Shown here one piece after another: positions 25,201-33,256 of a stretch of 64,000 bases of DNA (its first letter is position 1; each line of letters starts with the position of its first letter). The stretch spans positions 124,001 through 188,000 of the forward strand of contig QQVD01000037.1 of the NCBI GenBank assembly GCA_003388555.1, given 5' to 3'. The position numbers were made by a program, and so were the translations under genes. The notes under the pieces were generated by a model that saw only the letters and a list, made by a program, of their open reading frames with translations, was not told where the DNA came from and searched no databases. The stretch is from Acidobacteriota bacterium. GTDB lineage: Bacteria > Acidobacteriota > Thermoanaerobaculia > Multivoradales > Multivoraceae.

Positions 25201-27790
25201 AGTCGACGACCAGGTCGTCGGTCGCGGGCGGCAGGACCGCGTTGCTGCCGCCGATCGTGGCGGCGAGGTTGCCGGTGGTGTTGGCCCAGGTCCCATCGGA
25301 GGGAATCGCCGGACCGGGCGGGTTGGGGATCGTGGCAGGGATCTGCACGGTGACGTCGAAGCTGCAGCTGGTTCCGGCGGTCACGGTGCCGCCCAGGAAG
25401 GTCAGGAAGGTGTTGCCGGAGGATCCGACCAGGCTCGAGCCGGCCCCGCAGGGCGGGTCCGGCGTCGGCGGCAGGACAGCCGTCATGCCCTCGAGGGTGG
25501 CGTCGAGGTCGTCGGTGAAGAGGATCGCGGTCGCGTCCTGGGTGCCCAGCGTGTTGTCGAGGGTGAAGCGCAGCGTCGCGGTGCCGCCGGCGATGACCGG
25601 ATCGTCGGTGAACTCCTTGCTCAGCATCAGGCCAGCGACCACCAGGTCGTCCACGGCAGGCAGGCCGGTGGTCGCGATGCCGAGCACCGTCGCCGTGACG
25701 TCGGAGGTGGTGTTGGTGAAGATGCCGGAAGGGGCGCCGGCGGGCACGTCCAGCGTCAGGGCGATGGTGCAGGTCGCTCCCGCGGCGAGGAAACCTCCGG
25801 CGTAGCCGAAGTTCGACGTCGGGAACGACGACGTCGCCATGCCGCCGCAGGTGTTGACCGTCGCCCCGCTCGCCTGCAGGCCAGGCAGGGTGGCGCCCAG
25901 ATCGTCGCTGAAGGCGATGGCGCTGGCGGCGTTGTCGGGATCCTGGTTCTCGAGCGTGAGCTCGAGCGTCACCGTGCCGCCGGGTGGCACCGGGTCGTCG
26001 GTGAACTCCTTGGTGAGCTGCGGCGCGCCGACCACGACCAGAGCGCCGGAGGCCGCGGGCCCGGTCACCGTCGGCGTGCCGGGCGCGTCGACGAGCGTGG
26101 CGGTGATCTGCTCGGTGTGGTTGGTGTAGGTGCCGCCGGGGAAGCCGGCCGGGATGTCGACGGTGAGCGAGAAGGTGCACGTGTCGCCGGCCGCGCCCGC
26201 CGCAGCGAGCGTGCCGCCGGTGAGCTGGAGAGCCTGTCGGTCGGTACCGCGGGAGACCAGCGCCAGGGAAGAGCCCGGACCGCAGGGCGGATCGGGCGAC
26301 GGCGGCAGGCCGACGCTCACCGGGAAGGGCAGGAAGCCGCTGGTCGGGTCGCCGTCAGCGGTTCCGTCGGTGAGCTCGTCGAGGAAGGTGATGTCGCCGA
26401 GCGCCGAGGTGCTGGTGTTGGTGACGTTGAACTCGAGGGTCACGGTGCCGCCGGCGCCAACCGGATCGTCGGTGAACTCCTTGGTGAGCACCGGGAAGGC
26501 GACGACGAACAGCGTCGCGTTGGCGGGATCGCCGGTCTCGGGAGAGCCGCCGACGTCGCCGCTCACCGTGCTCGTGGTGTTGGTGTAGGTCCCGGGCGTG
26601 GCGGCGGCAGGGACCTGCAACGTCACCTCGAAGCTGCAACTCGTCTCCGGTGCGAGGCTGGCGCCGGTGAGGGTCAGCAGGCTGGTTCCGGCGAGGCTCG
26701 AGCCGGGGCCGCAGGGATCCGCCAGCGGCGTGTCGGTGGCGACCAGGCCGCTCAGCGCGGCGTCGAGGTCGTCGCTGAAGGAGATCGCCGTGGCCGAGTC
26801 GGTGCGGTCGCGGTTGCGCAGCGTGAAGCGCAGGATCGTCGTGCCGCCCGGAGGCGCCGGATCGTCGACGAAGTCCTTGGTCAGGGCCAGGGGTGAGGAG
26901 AAGCCCGTCACCGTGAGGACCGCCGCCGCCTTGCCGGCCGGCCGGGAGTTCCCCTGCACCGTGGTTTCGAGGTTTGACGAGACGTTGCCCAGCTCGCCGA
27001 CCGCGCCGCCGACCACGTCGACGGTGACCGTGCAGGTGGCGCTGGCGGCGACTCCTGGTAAGGCAACCGATCCGTTGTAGAAGAACGAGATCGAGCTCGA
27101 GCCCGGGCTGGCGACGAACGTCGGCACGAGCGGAGCCGCGCCACAGTCGGTGCTGGCGTTGGCGGGGCTGGCGATCAGCATGCCGGGCGGCAGAGTGTCG
27201 GTGAAGCTCAGGAGAGTCGCTGGTTGCGGGTTGGAGGTGTTGTCGATCAGGAAGGTCAGCGTCGAACGGCTGCCGAAGGTGACCGTCGAGGGTGCGAAGC
27301 TCTTGCTGAAGCCGGGTCGGTCCGTCGCCACCGTGAGGTCGGCGGCGGCAGGGCCGCTGTTGCCGGCGTCGGAGGTCAGGTCGCCGGAGACGTTCATGTG
27401 AGTTCCCGGCGTGGCGCTGGTGACGTCGACCACCACCGAGCAGCTGCGCCCGGCGCCGATCGTTCCACCCGTCAGCGTGACCGTGGTTCCGCCGTCCGGC
27501 GCCGTCACCGAGCCGCCGCAACTGTTGGAGACGAACGCCGGCGAGGCGAGCGTGACGGCGGCGGGCAGGGTGTCGGTGAAGGCGAGGTTCGCGATCGCCA
27601 GTCCGGGACTGTCCGAGTTGTCGATCGTCAGCGTCAGCGTGCTGACGCTGCCGGGACCGATCGTGGCGGGCTGGAACTGCTTCGAGAAACCGGGCGGCGG
27701 CGGACCACCCGCGAGCAGCGCACCGGTGCCAGCGACGACGAGGAAGGCGTAGGTGGACAGGCGGGCCGTGGAGCGCAAATCGAAGAACAT
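22253..27790 (-). CDS. Giant repeat surface protein with IPTL-CTERM sorting signal
   Basis: ATG 27790, preceded by AAGGGG, gives 1845 residues with a signal peptide (TYAFLVVAGTGALLAG). About nine Ig-like repeats of roughly 130 residues follow, each opening with a form of LTKEFTDDPVxxGGT or FSKxFxP. Two DUF11-type repeats (DLSISKDDGV, DVGVSKDDGL; about 1245-1500), a bacterial Ig-like domain (about 1500-1605) and an acidic DDDGDGVDN linker come next. A choice-of-anchor-like domain (about 1640-1800) precedes the tail. The last 28 residues, IPTLSQWALLALGGLLAG followed by a hydrophobic stretch and RSRC, are the IPTL-CTERM signal, which in other bacteria is processed by an exosortase-type enzyme. 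A surface adhesion or matrix role is inferred. No sorting enzyme is in the window. Confidence 0.9.
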   Translation of the reverse strand: MFFDLRSTARLSTYAFLVVAGTGALLAGGPPPPGFSKQFQPATIGPGSVSTLTLTIDNSDSPGLAIANLAFTDTLPAAVTLASPAFVSNSCGGSVTAPDGGTTVTLTGGTIGAGRSCSVVVDVTSATPGTHMNVSGDLTSDAGNSGPAAADLTVATDRPGFSKSFAPSTVTFGSRSTLTFLIDNTSNPQPATLLSFTDTLPPGMLIASPANASTDCGAAPLVPTFVASPGSSSISFFYNGSVALPGVAASATCTVTVDVVGGAVGELGNVSSNLETTVQGNSRPAGKAAAVLTVTGFSSPLALTKDFVDDPAPPGGTTILRFTLRNRDRTDSATAISFSDDLDAALSGLVATDTPLADPCGPGSSLAGTSLLTLTGASLAPETSCSFEVTLQVPAAATPGTYTNTTSTVSGDVGGSPETGDPANATLFVVAFPVLTKEFTDDPVGAGGTVTLEFNVTNTSTSALGDITFLDELTDGTADGDPTSGFLPFPVSVGLPPSPDPPCGPGSSLALVSRGTDRQALQLTGGTLAAAGAAGDTCTFSLTVDIPAGFPGGTYTNHTEQITATLVDAPGTPTVTGPAASGALVVVGAPQLTKEFTDDPVPPGGTVTLELTLENQDPDNAASAIAFSDDLGATLPGLQASGATVNTCGGMATSSFPTSNFGYAGGFLAAGATCTIALTLDVPAGAPSGIFTNTTSDVTATVLGIATTGLPAVDDLVVAGLMLSKEFTDDPVIAGGTATLRFTLDNTLGTQDATAILFTDDLDATLEGMTAVLPPTPDPPCGAGSSLVGSSGNTFLTFLGGTVTAGTSCSFDVTVQIPATIPNPPGPAIPSDGTWANTTGNLAATIGGSNAVLPPATDDLVVDSNLLQITKQFTDDPATPGGTVTLELVITNLSATDAVADLAFSDDLGAALSGLVATGATQNDCGGMAGGFPTSVFAYAGGSLAAAASCTIRLTLDVPAAPLPAGPYLNTTSEVTGTIGGLAVRGAAASDELEVQTLFLSKQFAGPTVAGGTASLEFTIENVGAGPASDLSFVDDLNAVLPGLAAIGTPLSDLCGAGSSLAGTGFLTFSGGSLAAGASCTFSVDLSVPSAATAGTFANATSDLTVQGLSVAEPATALLEIEPPPLFSKAFAPDPIVQGTSSMLTFTIDNSASVLAATSLSFTDSLPAGMVVAAVPSLANGCGGVATAAAGSGTISLSGGTVAAGASCTIDVTVTATVSGALVNTSGDLTSSSGNSGPASDTLTVLQATTDLSISKDDGVASAVPGGQVTYTIVAGNNGPDSAFGANVTDLFPAELTCTFSSVAAGGASGNTAAGAGNLAETLDIPVSGTVTYTVVCDIDPGATGSLVNTATITPGLGSDPNPANDSATDTATLTPQSDVGVSKDDGLTTVSSGGALTYTVVVTASGPSIDPAVSLIDVLPTDLTCTFTSAAAGGASGNTAAGAGDLAETLTMPPGSSVTYSIGCAVSPAASGTLSNTATVSTSAGVTDTNAANDTATDQTLVSVVTTTAVPDVTTPFSSDDRDVTLTATVSDSVTVDEGTVTFQVLDGATPVGTAVTSAPLTTGSAAVSYQLPGATPPGPYTIEASYSGSANFGASVGLGTLTVEPLLPGDDDGDGVDNVTEDAAPNGGDGNDDGVLDSLQSDVTSLPAVGAGSGGDYLTLISLQGTELAAPAMQIPDSALGVGPRGGLSGGCQHTAVAAIDPASLPLDAAFEATFLQITSPLAFELECAAATLTVLYHGFDELDDSLEYRKYGPVPGDANPRWYSLPATFGSATVAGQPVGAASFELLDGELGDHDGTSDGRIVDPGGPATRGVGIPTLSQWALLALGGLLAGAAVLLIRSRC

Positions 27791-28104
27791 GGGATTCCCC
27801 TTCTGGGTGCCCGGCATCGCCGACGATGCGACGATCCTTTGGCTCGGGATCCGCTCAATCTAGCACTCGGCCCGCCGCCCAACCGCACCGTGGTGGGCGT
27901 TCGGCGTGAGACGAGCGATTCGGTTCTCCGCACCCTCGGTTCTCTGCACCCTCGGGCAAGGGACTCGGTGCGGAACGCCCGAAGGTCCCGACGCGGATCT
28001 CAGGATTCCTGGAGGTTCCTCTGCTGCGTGAATTCCTACCGGCGCTTCGCGACGGACCGCAGGGCGCATTGAACCGGGGCGCTGAGACCGGGCTGCTGTC
28101 GCTC
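27791..28104. other. Upstream region of the giant surface protein gene (314 bp)
   Basis: It lies between two minus-strand genes, downstream of the glycan-cluster methyltransferase and upstream of the adhesin gene, so it should contain the adhesin promoter. The least GC-rich spot is near 27855-27865 (minus-strand TAGATT), but no -35 hexamer sits at a normal distance. I see no hairpin with a U-run. Confidence 0.4.
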
Positions 28105-29064
28105 TCAGAAGCGATGGCGGAGCGGCGGCATCGGCCGCGGCAGGATCCGCCGCCTGACCGCCTCGGCGATGCGCTTCAGCGGCCTCGCCACGGGAGCGAG
28201 CCCGGGGCGCTGCAGCCAGCGCTCGAGCCTCGCCCGCGCCCCGTCGCGGCGCACCGACCTGGCCTGCTGCCCGGCCGACTCCACCGACGCCCCCGGGTCC
28301 TGGTAGTCCTGCCAGGCGGCGCGGTACTGGCCGAGCTGGGGCGTGACGTCACCGGTCGACGACTCGAGCTTGGTGGCGACGAGGAAGGTCGCCGCCTGGG
28401 CACCTCCGTAGCGCCCGTAGCTGAGGGCGTCGAGGCAGCCAGGGGTGTAGTCGTAGATCCGCCAGCGGTCGGAGTGCAACCGCGCCCCCTGCCAGTAGGC
28501 GTAGTACTCGCACAGGTAGTGGCACTCGATGCGCCAGCCGTTGGCGGCGTAGAAGTCGGCGAAGAAGGTGGGGCAGAGCATGTAGAAGCCGAGATCCATG
28601 TGGTTGTTCGACGGCACCGCGCAGTGGATAACGCGCCCGCCGACCCGCAGCATCGCGTGCAGGTTGGCGAGCACCCGTGGCAGGTCGAAGATCTGCACGA
28701 TGGTGCCGGTCTCGAAGATCGCATCGAATCGACCGTGCAGCGCCTCCGGCACTGGCCGGTTGAGGTCGAAGATGTGGTCGGCTCCCTCCCACTCCGAGAT
28801 GTCGCCGCTCTCGACCCGCTCGAAGCCGAGCAGCTCGAACAGGGTCTCGTCGCTAGTGCAGCCCTGCGCCGCGAGGCGCGGATCGTGCGACGGTCGCGAA
28901 GCGACGCCGCCGCGCAGCTCGAGGCCCTGCGCGGCGGCCCAGGAGCGCAGCTGGCGCTCGCCGAAGTAGACCGACGAGCGCCCGAGCTGCAGCACGGTGC
29001 CCGAGAACGGGCGTTGCTTCGCTTCCTCGATGAGCAGGCGCGCGCTGCCGCGGGGAATGCCCAT
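28105..29064 (-). CDS. Class I SAM-dependent methyltransferase-like protein in the glycan cluster
   Basis: ATG 29064 begins MGIPRGSARLLIEEAKQRPF, giving 319 residues. GTVLQLGRSSVYFGERQLRS and RFDAIFETGTIVQIFDLPRV correspond to the N-terminal and post-motif regions of methyltransferases found in capsule and O-antigen loci; the central HAMLRVGGRVIHCAVPSNN is the usual strand-4 segment. The classic glycine-rich motif I is weak, so cofactor binding is inferred from the fold order. There is no signal peptide. It lies 61 bases downstream of a GT2 gene on the same strand. It probably modifies a sugar or lipid intermediate. Confidence 0.6.
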   Translation of the reverse strand: MGIPRGSARLLIEEAKQRPFSGTVLQLGRSSVYFGERQLRSWAAAQGLELRGGVASRPSHDPRLAAQGCTSDETLFELLGFERVESGDISEWEGADHIFDLNRPVPEALHGRFDAIFETGTIVQIFDLPRVLANLHAMLRVGGRVIHCAVPSNNHMDLGFYMLCPTFFADFYAANGWRIECHYLCEYYAYWQGARLHSDRWRIYDYTPGCLDALSYGRYGGAQAATFLVATKLESSTGDVTPQLGQYRAAWQDYQDPGASVESAGQQARSVRRDGARARLERWLQRPGLAPVARPLKRIAEAVRRRILPRPMPPLRHRF

Positions 29065-29125
29065 CAGCGGCTCTGTGGCAGGCGCGACGGGCAGGATCGG
29101 GAGGGCGTGCTGACGAGGGGAACGA

Positions 29126-30073
29126 TCATGGAGAGGCTTCGGGAGCGGACGGCGGGACGAGGTCGCGCACTGCCGTGGGCAGGGGCGGCAGCGGCGCGCG
29201 CAGACCGTCGAGGAGGCCACGCACCTTGGCGTGCACCGCCCGCTGGTTGCCGCGCGGCAGCTCGCGCAGCCAAGCCACCGGCAGGGCGGCGACGAACCAG
29301 AGCAGCGAACTCGCCCACTGGTGTGGCGCAGCATACTTGCGCAGGAAGATCGCCGTGCTGCGCGCGGTGTGGAAGGTGCGGAACGGCTTGTAGACCCCGA
29401 TCGAGGCCGAGATCATGTGCCAGAGCACGGCGCGGTGTGCGTAGACGCAGCGGAAGCCGGCGCGTCGGGCGCGAACGCAGAAGTCGGCGTCCTCGACGCC
29501 GAGGAAGTAGGCCGGATCCCACAGGCCGATGCGCTCGAGCACGTTGCGGCGGATCAACATGGCGACGCCGTTGACGTAGGGCACCTCCTCGGTGCGGTCG
29601 TACTGGCCGCGGTCCAGCTCGCCCTCGCCGCGCTCGCGGGTGATCGCCTCGCGAAAGCGCAGGATCCCACCGGCCGACCAGATCCGGCCGCGGTCGGAGT
29701 GGTAGTACGCCTTGACCCCGACGCAACCGACCTCGGGATCGGCTTCGGTGACGGCGAGCATCTCGACCAGCATCTCCGGGTGCGCCTCGATGTCGTTGTT
29801 CATCACCAGGGCGTAGTCGAAGCCCTCGTCGAGAGCCACCTGGAGGCCGTGGTCGAGTCCCCACGAGATGCCTCGGTTCTCGCGCACCCTGAGCTGGCGC
29901 AGATCGGGAAACCGGCGGCGCACCTGCTCGTGCGAGTCGTCGGTCGAGCCGTTGTCGATGACCATCAACTCGGTGCCCGGAGAGCGCATCGCGACCAGCG
30001 AGTCGAGCGTCTCGAGGGTCACCCGCGGGCCGTTGTAGTTGAGCACCAGCGCCGCTACTCTTGGCTCGCTCAT
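29126..30073 (-). CDS. Glycosyltransferase family 2 protein (rhamnosyltransferase-like)
   Basis: The 315-residue product has a GT-A fold: VAALVLNYNGPRVTLETLDS at the N-terminus, MVIDNGSTDDS, and the metal/nucleotide motif ALVMNNDIEAHPE at residues 88-100 in place of DxD. DPAYFLGVEDADFCVRARRAG is the acceptor-side ED motif of the WcaA/rhamnosyltransferase group. A hydrophobic segment near the C-terminus (SSLLWFVAALPVAW) suggests membrane association. It starts at ATG 30073, divergent from the epimerase gene. It would add a sugar from a nucleotide donor to a growing surface glycan; the sugar is unknown. Confidence 0.9.
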   Translation of the reverse strand: MSEPRVAALVLNYNGPRVTLETLDSLVAMRSPGTELMVIDNGSTDDSHEQVRRRFPDLRQLRVRENRGISWGLDHGLQVALDEGFDYALVMNNDIEAHPEMLVEMLAVTEADPEVGCVGVKAYYHSDRGRIWSAGGILRFREAITRERGEGELDRGQYDRTEEVPYVNGVAMLIRRNVLERIGLWDPAYFLGVEDADFCVRARRAGFRCVYAHRAVLWHMISASIGVYKPFRTFHTARSTAIFLRKYAAPHQWASSLLWFVAALPVAWLRELPRGNQRAVHAKVRGLLDGLRAPLPPLPTAVRDLVPPSAPEASP

Positions 30074-30153
30074 CGACCCCGCCGATCCCGGCCGACGGTG
30101 CGCGCCAGGTCGCCATCGACCGGCCGGCGGCCGCTGGCCGTGAGCTCCACCTG

Positions 30154-31206
30154 GTGACGCCAGAAGATCCCAGCAGCGACGCCCCTGAGACCCCGGACCG
30201 GACAGCCGGCGACGGTGCCGGCACCTGGAGCGGACGCCGTGCGCTGGTCACCGGCGCCACCGGCTTCATCGGTCGGCACCTGTGCCGCTGGCTGAGCGCC
30301 CGCGGTGCCGAGGTCGTCGCGGCCAGCCGCTCCGCGGCGCAGTTCGCTTCCGCGATCGGTTCCGTGGCGAGCGCGGCGGTCGACGGGTCGCGGAGCGATC
30401 CAGCGCCTGGAGTCGCGGCGGACCGGCTGGTGGCGCTCGACGTCACCGACCCGGTGCAGTGCGCCCGGGTGCTCGACGAGCATCGGCCGGAGGTCGTCTT
30501 CCACCTCGCCAGTCGGGTCACCGGGTCGCGCGACGGCGAGCTGGTGTTGCCGATGCTGCATGCGAATCTGATCGGGACGGTGCATCTGCTCGCTGCGCTG
30601 CATGCGGCGGGCCGGGGCGGGAGCTTCGTGCAGGTGGGCTCGCAGGAGGAGCCGCGTGGCGCGGAGGAGTCGCCGGCGTCGCCCTACGCCGCCGCCAAGT
30701 CGGCCGCCACGATCTACTGCCGGCTGTTCGCCGCACTCTACGGAGTGCCGGTGGGGGTCGCAAGGGTGTTCATGGTCTACGGTCCGGGTCACCAGGACGA
30801 GAACAAACTCGTGCCCTACGTGATCCGCTGCCTGCTCGCGGGCGAGCCTGCGAAACTGATGAGCGGCAACCGCAGGATCGACTGGGTGTTCGTCGACGAC
30901 GTGGCTCGCGGTCTGGCCCGTCTGGCCGAGGCTTTGCCGCGCGAGCACGCGCCAGGACGGCGCGCACTCGAGATCGAGCTCGGCAGCGGCGCATTGGCCT
31001 CGGTGCGCGAGGTCGCCGAGAGGCTCGCCGAGCTGCTGCCGGAGGGCCCGCGCCCCGAGCTCGGCGCCGTCGCCGACCGTGCCGGAGAGATCGAACGTCG
31101 GGCCGACCTCGCCGCCGCGGCCGCGATCGGATGGCGGCCACAGGTCGGGCTCGACGAGGGGCTGGCGCGAACCGTCGAGTGGTTCCGCGGTCGCAGCGGG
31201 GGGTAG
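30154..31206 (+). CDS. NAD-dependent epimerase/dehydratase (extended SDR)
   Basis: The Rossmann motif RALVTGATGFIGRHLCRWLS is near the N-terminus and the catalytic YxxxK is in SPYAAAKSAATIYC. VARVFMVYGPGHQDENKLVP and DWVFVDDVARGLARLAEALP are signatures of nucleotide-sugar epimerases and dehydratases. GTG 30154 is the best start; a TTG at 30061 would overlap the divergent GT2 gene. The product would have 350 residues. It is the only plus-strand gene in an otherwise minus-strand glycan cluster and converges with the PIG-L gene. It probably makes or isomerises a nucleotide sugar for this cluster. Confidence 0.85.
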   Translation: MTPEDPSSDAPETPDRTAGDGAGTWSGRRALVTGATGFIGRHLCRWLSARGAEVVAASRSAAQFASAIGSVASAAVDGSRSDPAPGVAADRLVALDVTDPVQCARVLDEHRPEVVFHLASRVTGSRDGELVLPMLHANLIGTVHLLAALHAAGRGGSFVQVGSQEEPRGAEESPASPYAAAKSAATIYCRLFAALYGVPVGVARVFMVYGPGHQDENKLVPYVIRCLLAGEPAKLMSGNRRIDWVFVDDVARGLARLAEALPREHAPGRRALEIELGSGALASVREVAERLAELLPEGPRPELGAVADRAGEIERRADLAAAAAIGWRPQVGLDEGLARTVEWFRGRSGG

Positions 31207-31234
31207 CGCCGTTGGCGCCGGGCCGGATCGTCCT

Positions 31235-31987
31235 TCAGTTGGCGCGTGCCGGCGGCCGTCGTCCCGGGCGCAGGCGCCAGAAGCGCTCGAAACGGTCGAA
31301 GTCCCGCTCGAGCTTGGCGTCGATCGCATCGGCAGGCGCCAGGCTCCGCAGCTGCGACCGGTAGCAGCGCACCGCTCGGCATTTGGCGGCGAGCAGAGGC
31401 TCGGTGACGGTGAGGTGGGCCGAGCGCAGCCGGCCTGGCGGCCAGAGCGCCCGCCAGCGCTTGCGGTGGCGACGGCGGTAGGGGTAGTCCTCGTAGTAGA
31501 GCAGCAACTCGGGAGGGAAGGCGCGTTCGCCGGCGGCGCGGGTGATGCGGTGGTCGACGTGCCCACCGATGCCGAGCGGGAGGAGGACCTGCTCCCAGCT
31601 CTCGCGTTCGGCGACCCGGCGCAGGCGGTCGGTGCAGTCGTCGACCCAGCGTGGGTCGGCGAACATACGGAAGAGCCACGTCTGGGCGATGCGCGGGTCG
31701 TCGGGCAGGCTCTCCCTGTAGATCGCGTCCTGGAGCGGCCAGTGTTCGGCGCGGGCGCCGAGCTCCAGGCAGGCGGCCCGGTCCTCACGCCGCCGCGTCT
31801 CGACCGCGTCGTCGTCGAGCCGCCACTGCCGGTGCAGCTCGCCGGCGAGCGGCGGTATGCGGCTGGGATCGCCAGCGAAGAGGGTCAGCACCAGGGACTG
31901 CCCGCCCTTCTGCTGGACGTCGGCGAGCCGGGCTCCGGCGGAGAAGACGGCGTCGTCGAGGTGCGGTGAGAGGGCGAGGACGGTCAC
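31235..31987 (-). CDS. PIG-L/LmbE family deacetylase
   Basis: The 250-residue protein starts at GTG 31987 and opens LALSPHLDDAVFSAG, the PHxDD metal motif of PIG-L enzymes, with GIGGHVDHRITRAAG carrying the second metal site. Family members are zinc-dependent deacetylases of N-acetylglucosaminyl conjugates. There is no signal peptide, so it acts in the cytoplasm. It is the last gene of a minus-strand run that starts at the nucleotidyltransferase (35660), 54 bases after the GT4 gene. It probably deacetylates an amino sugar of the surface glycan; the substrate is inferred. Confidence 0.9.
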   Translation of the reverse strand: MTVLALSPHLDDAVFSAGARLADVQQKGGQSLVLTLFAGDPSRIPPLAGELHRQWRLDDDAVETRRREDRAACLELGARAEHWPLQDAIYRESLPDDPRIAQTWLFRMFADPRWVDDCTDRLRRVAERESWEQVLLPLGIGGHVDHRITRAAGERAFPPELLLYYEDYPYRRRHRKRWRALWPPGRLRSAHLTVTEPLLAAKCRAVRCYRSQLRSLAPADAIDAKLERDFDRFERFWRLRPGRRPPARAN

Positions 31988-32041
31988 GGGATCCTGCGTT
32001 CGGCGGACGGTACTCGAGAGCGGGCAAAGCCTAACCGTGGC

Positions 32042-33256
32042 TCACAGCGAGCGCACGAAGGCGCGGTACTCCTGCTCGAAGCGCTCGCGGGTGTGGTGCT
32101 CGCGGACCCAGGTCCAGCCTCGACGCGACATCTCCTCGAGCCGCTGCGGCGGCAGCGCGGCGGTGGAGCGCACCGCACGTTCGACCGACTCCACCGTGCC
32201 TTCCGGGATCTCGATCGTGCGCCCGGAATCGAGGTCGACGCTGGCGCTGCGGGTGAGCAACGGCACAAGACCGGCGTGCATGCAGGTCAGGGCGCTGCTG
32301 CCACCGCCCTCGGCGCAGGAGGGGTAGACCAGCGCGCCGCACCGCCGCACCAGCTCGAGGAACGCGGGGCCGTCGACGTCGATCCAGCCCAGGGTGTGCA
32401 CGTTGGCCAGCTCGTAGAGCTCGCGCCGGTACAGCCGCTCGAAGTCGCGCTCGCGCTCGATCGGACCGCAGACGTAGAGCTCGAGCTCGGGCATCGCGGC
32501 GAAGGCCTCCAGCACCAGGTCGAGGCCCTTGTGCACGAGGCCGCCGGAACCGAACCAGAGGAAACGCCTGCGCGCCGACTCCCACTCGCGGTCGAGCCAC
32601 GGGTAGGTCCGCGGCACCGACACCCGCACCCGTTGCATCGGGATCCCGGCGTGGCCGTAGGTCTCGGCGGTGAAGTCGTTGCCGAGATACGTCGCTCGGT
32701 CGGCGGTCTCGATCAGGCGGTTCTGGGGCAGTTGGCGGCGTGGCGCCAGGATCGCTCCCCTTCGTTCGGCCAGGGCGGCGAGGCGCTGCTGCTCAGCCGG
32801 GTTGTTGAAGCTCCAGTGCGCGGTGTCGAGGTGGGCCACCGCCAGGGCGCCGGGCATCTGGGGTCGCCAGCGCTCGAGGTGGGTGCGCACGTCGATCATC
32901 AGGTCGTAGCCACGCCGCGGCTCGAAGCTCCGAGCCGTCCACGAGATGGCATCGACCTCCCAGCCCTCCTCGCAGAGCAGCTCGGCCATGCGCAGCGACT
33001 CCCAGAAGTGGGTGTGCGAGAGATCCTCGGCAGCGGCGCCGCGGCGCTTCGCCTCGAGGATCGGATCGACGATGAAGGAGAAGAGGGCGAGGCCGCGCCG
33101 GGGGGATCCGGCGGCGGGCTGAAGGGTCACTACGCGTTCGTCGACGCGGCGCAGGCGGCGCGACCAGCGCTCGAGATGGCGCCGCCCGCGGCGTCGCAGT
33201 CTCGCCACCTGTTCGGCGAAGGCGTCCGGGCGCGTGGTGCGCCGCAGCCGCGTCAC
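32042..33256 (-). CDS. Glycosyltransferase (GT4/GT1-like, GT-B fold)
   Basis: The 404-residue protein contains the C-terminal GT-B signatures RFLWFGSGGLVHKGLDLVLE and EGGGSSALTCMHAGLVPLLT, the second being the nucleotide-sugar-binding E-x7-E-like region. The N-terminal half (DLMIDVRTHLERWRPQMPG) binds the acceptor. It starts at GTG 33256, overlapping the TGA of the flippase gene as GTGA. Its place directly after a flippase and before a deacetylase supports a role in surface polysaccharide assembly. Donor sugar and linkage are unknown. Confidence 0.8.
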   Translation of the reverse strand: MTRLRRTTRPDAFAEQVARLRRRGRRHLERWSRRLRRVDERVVTLQPAAGSPRRGLALFSFIVDPILEAKRRGAAAEDLSHTHFWESLRMAELLCEEGWEVDAISWTARSFEPRRGYDLMIDVRTHLERWRPQMPGALAVAHLDTAHWSFNNPAEQQRLAALAERRGAILAPRRQLPQNRLIETADRATYLGNDFTAETYGHAGIPMQRVRVSVPRTYPWLDREWESARRRFLWFGSGGLVHKGLDLVLEAFAAMPELELYVCGPIERERDFERLYRRELYELANVHTLGWIDVDGPAFLELVRRCGALVYPSCAEGGGSSALTCMHAGLVPLLTRSASVDLDSGRTIEIPEGTVESVERAVRSTAALPPQRLEEMSRRGWTWVREHHTRERFEQEYRAFVRSL

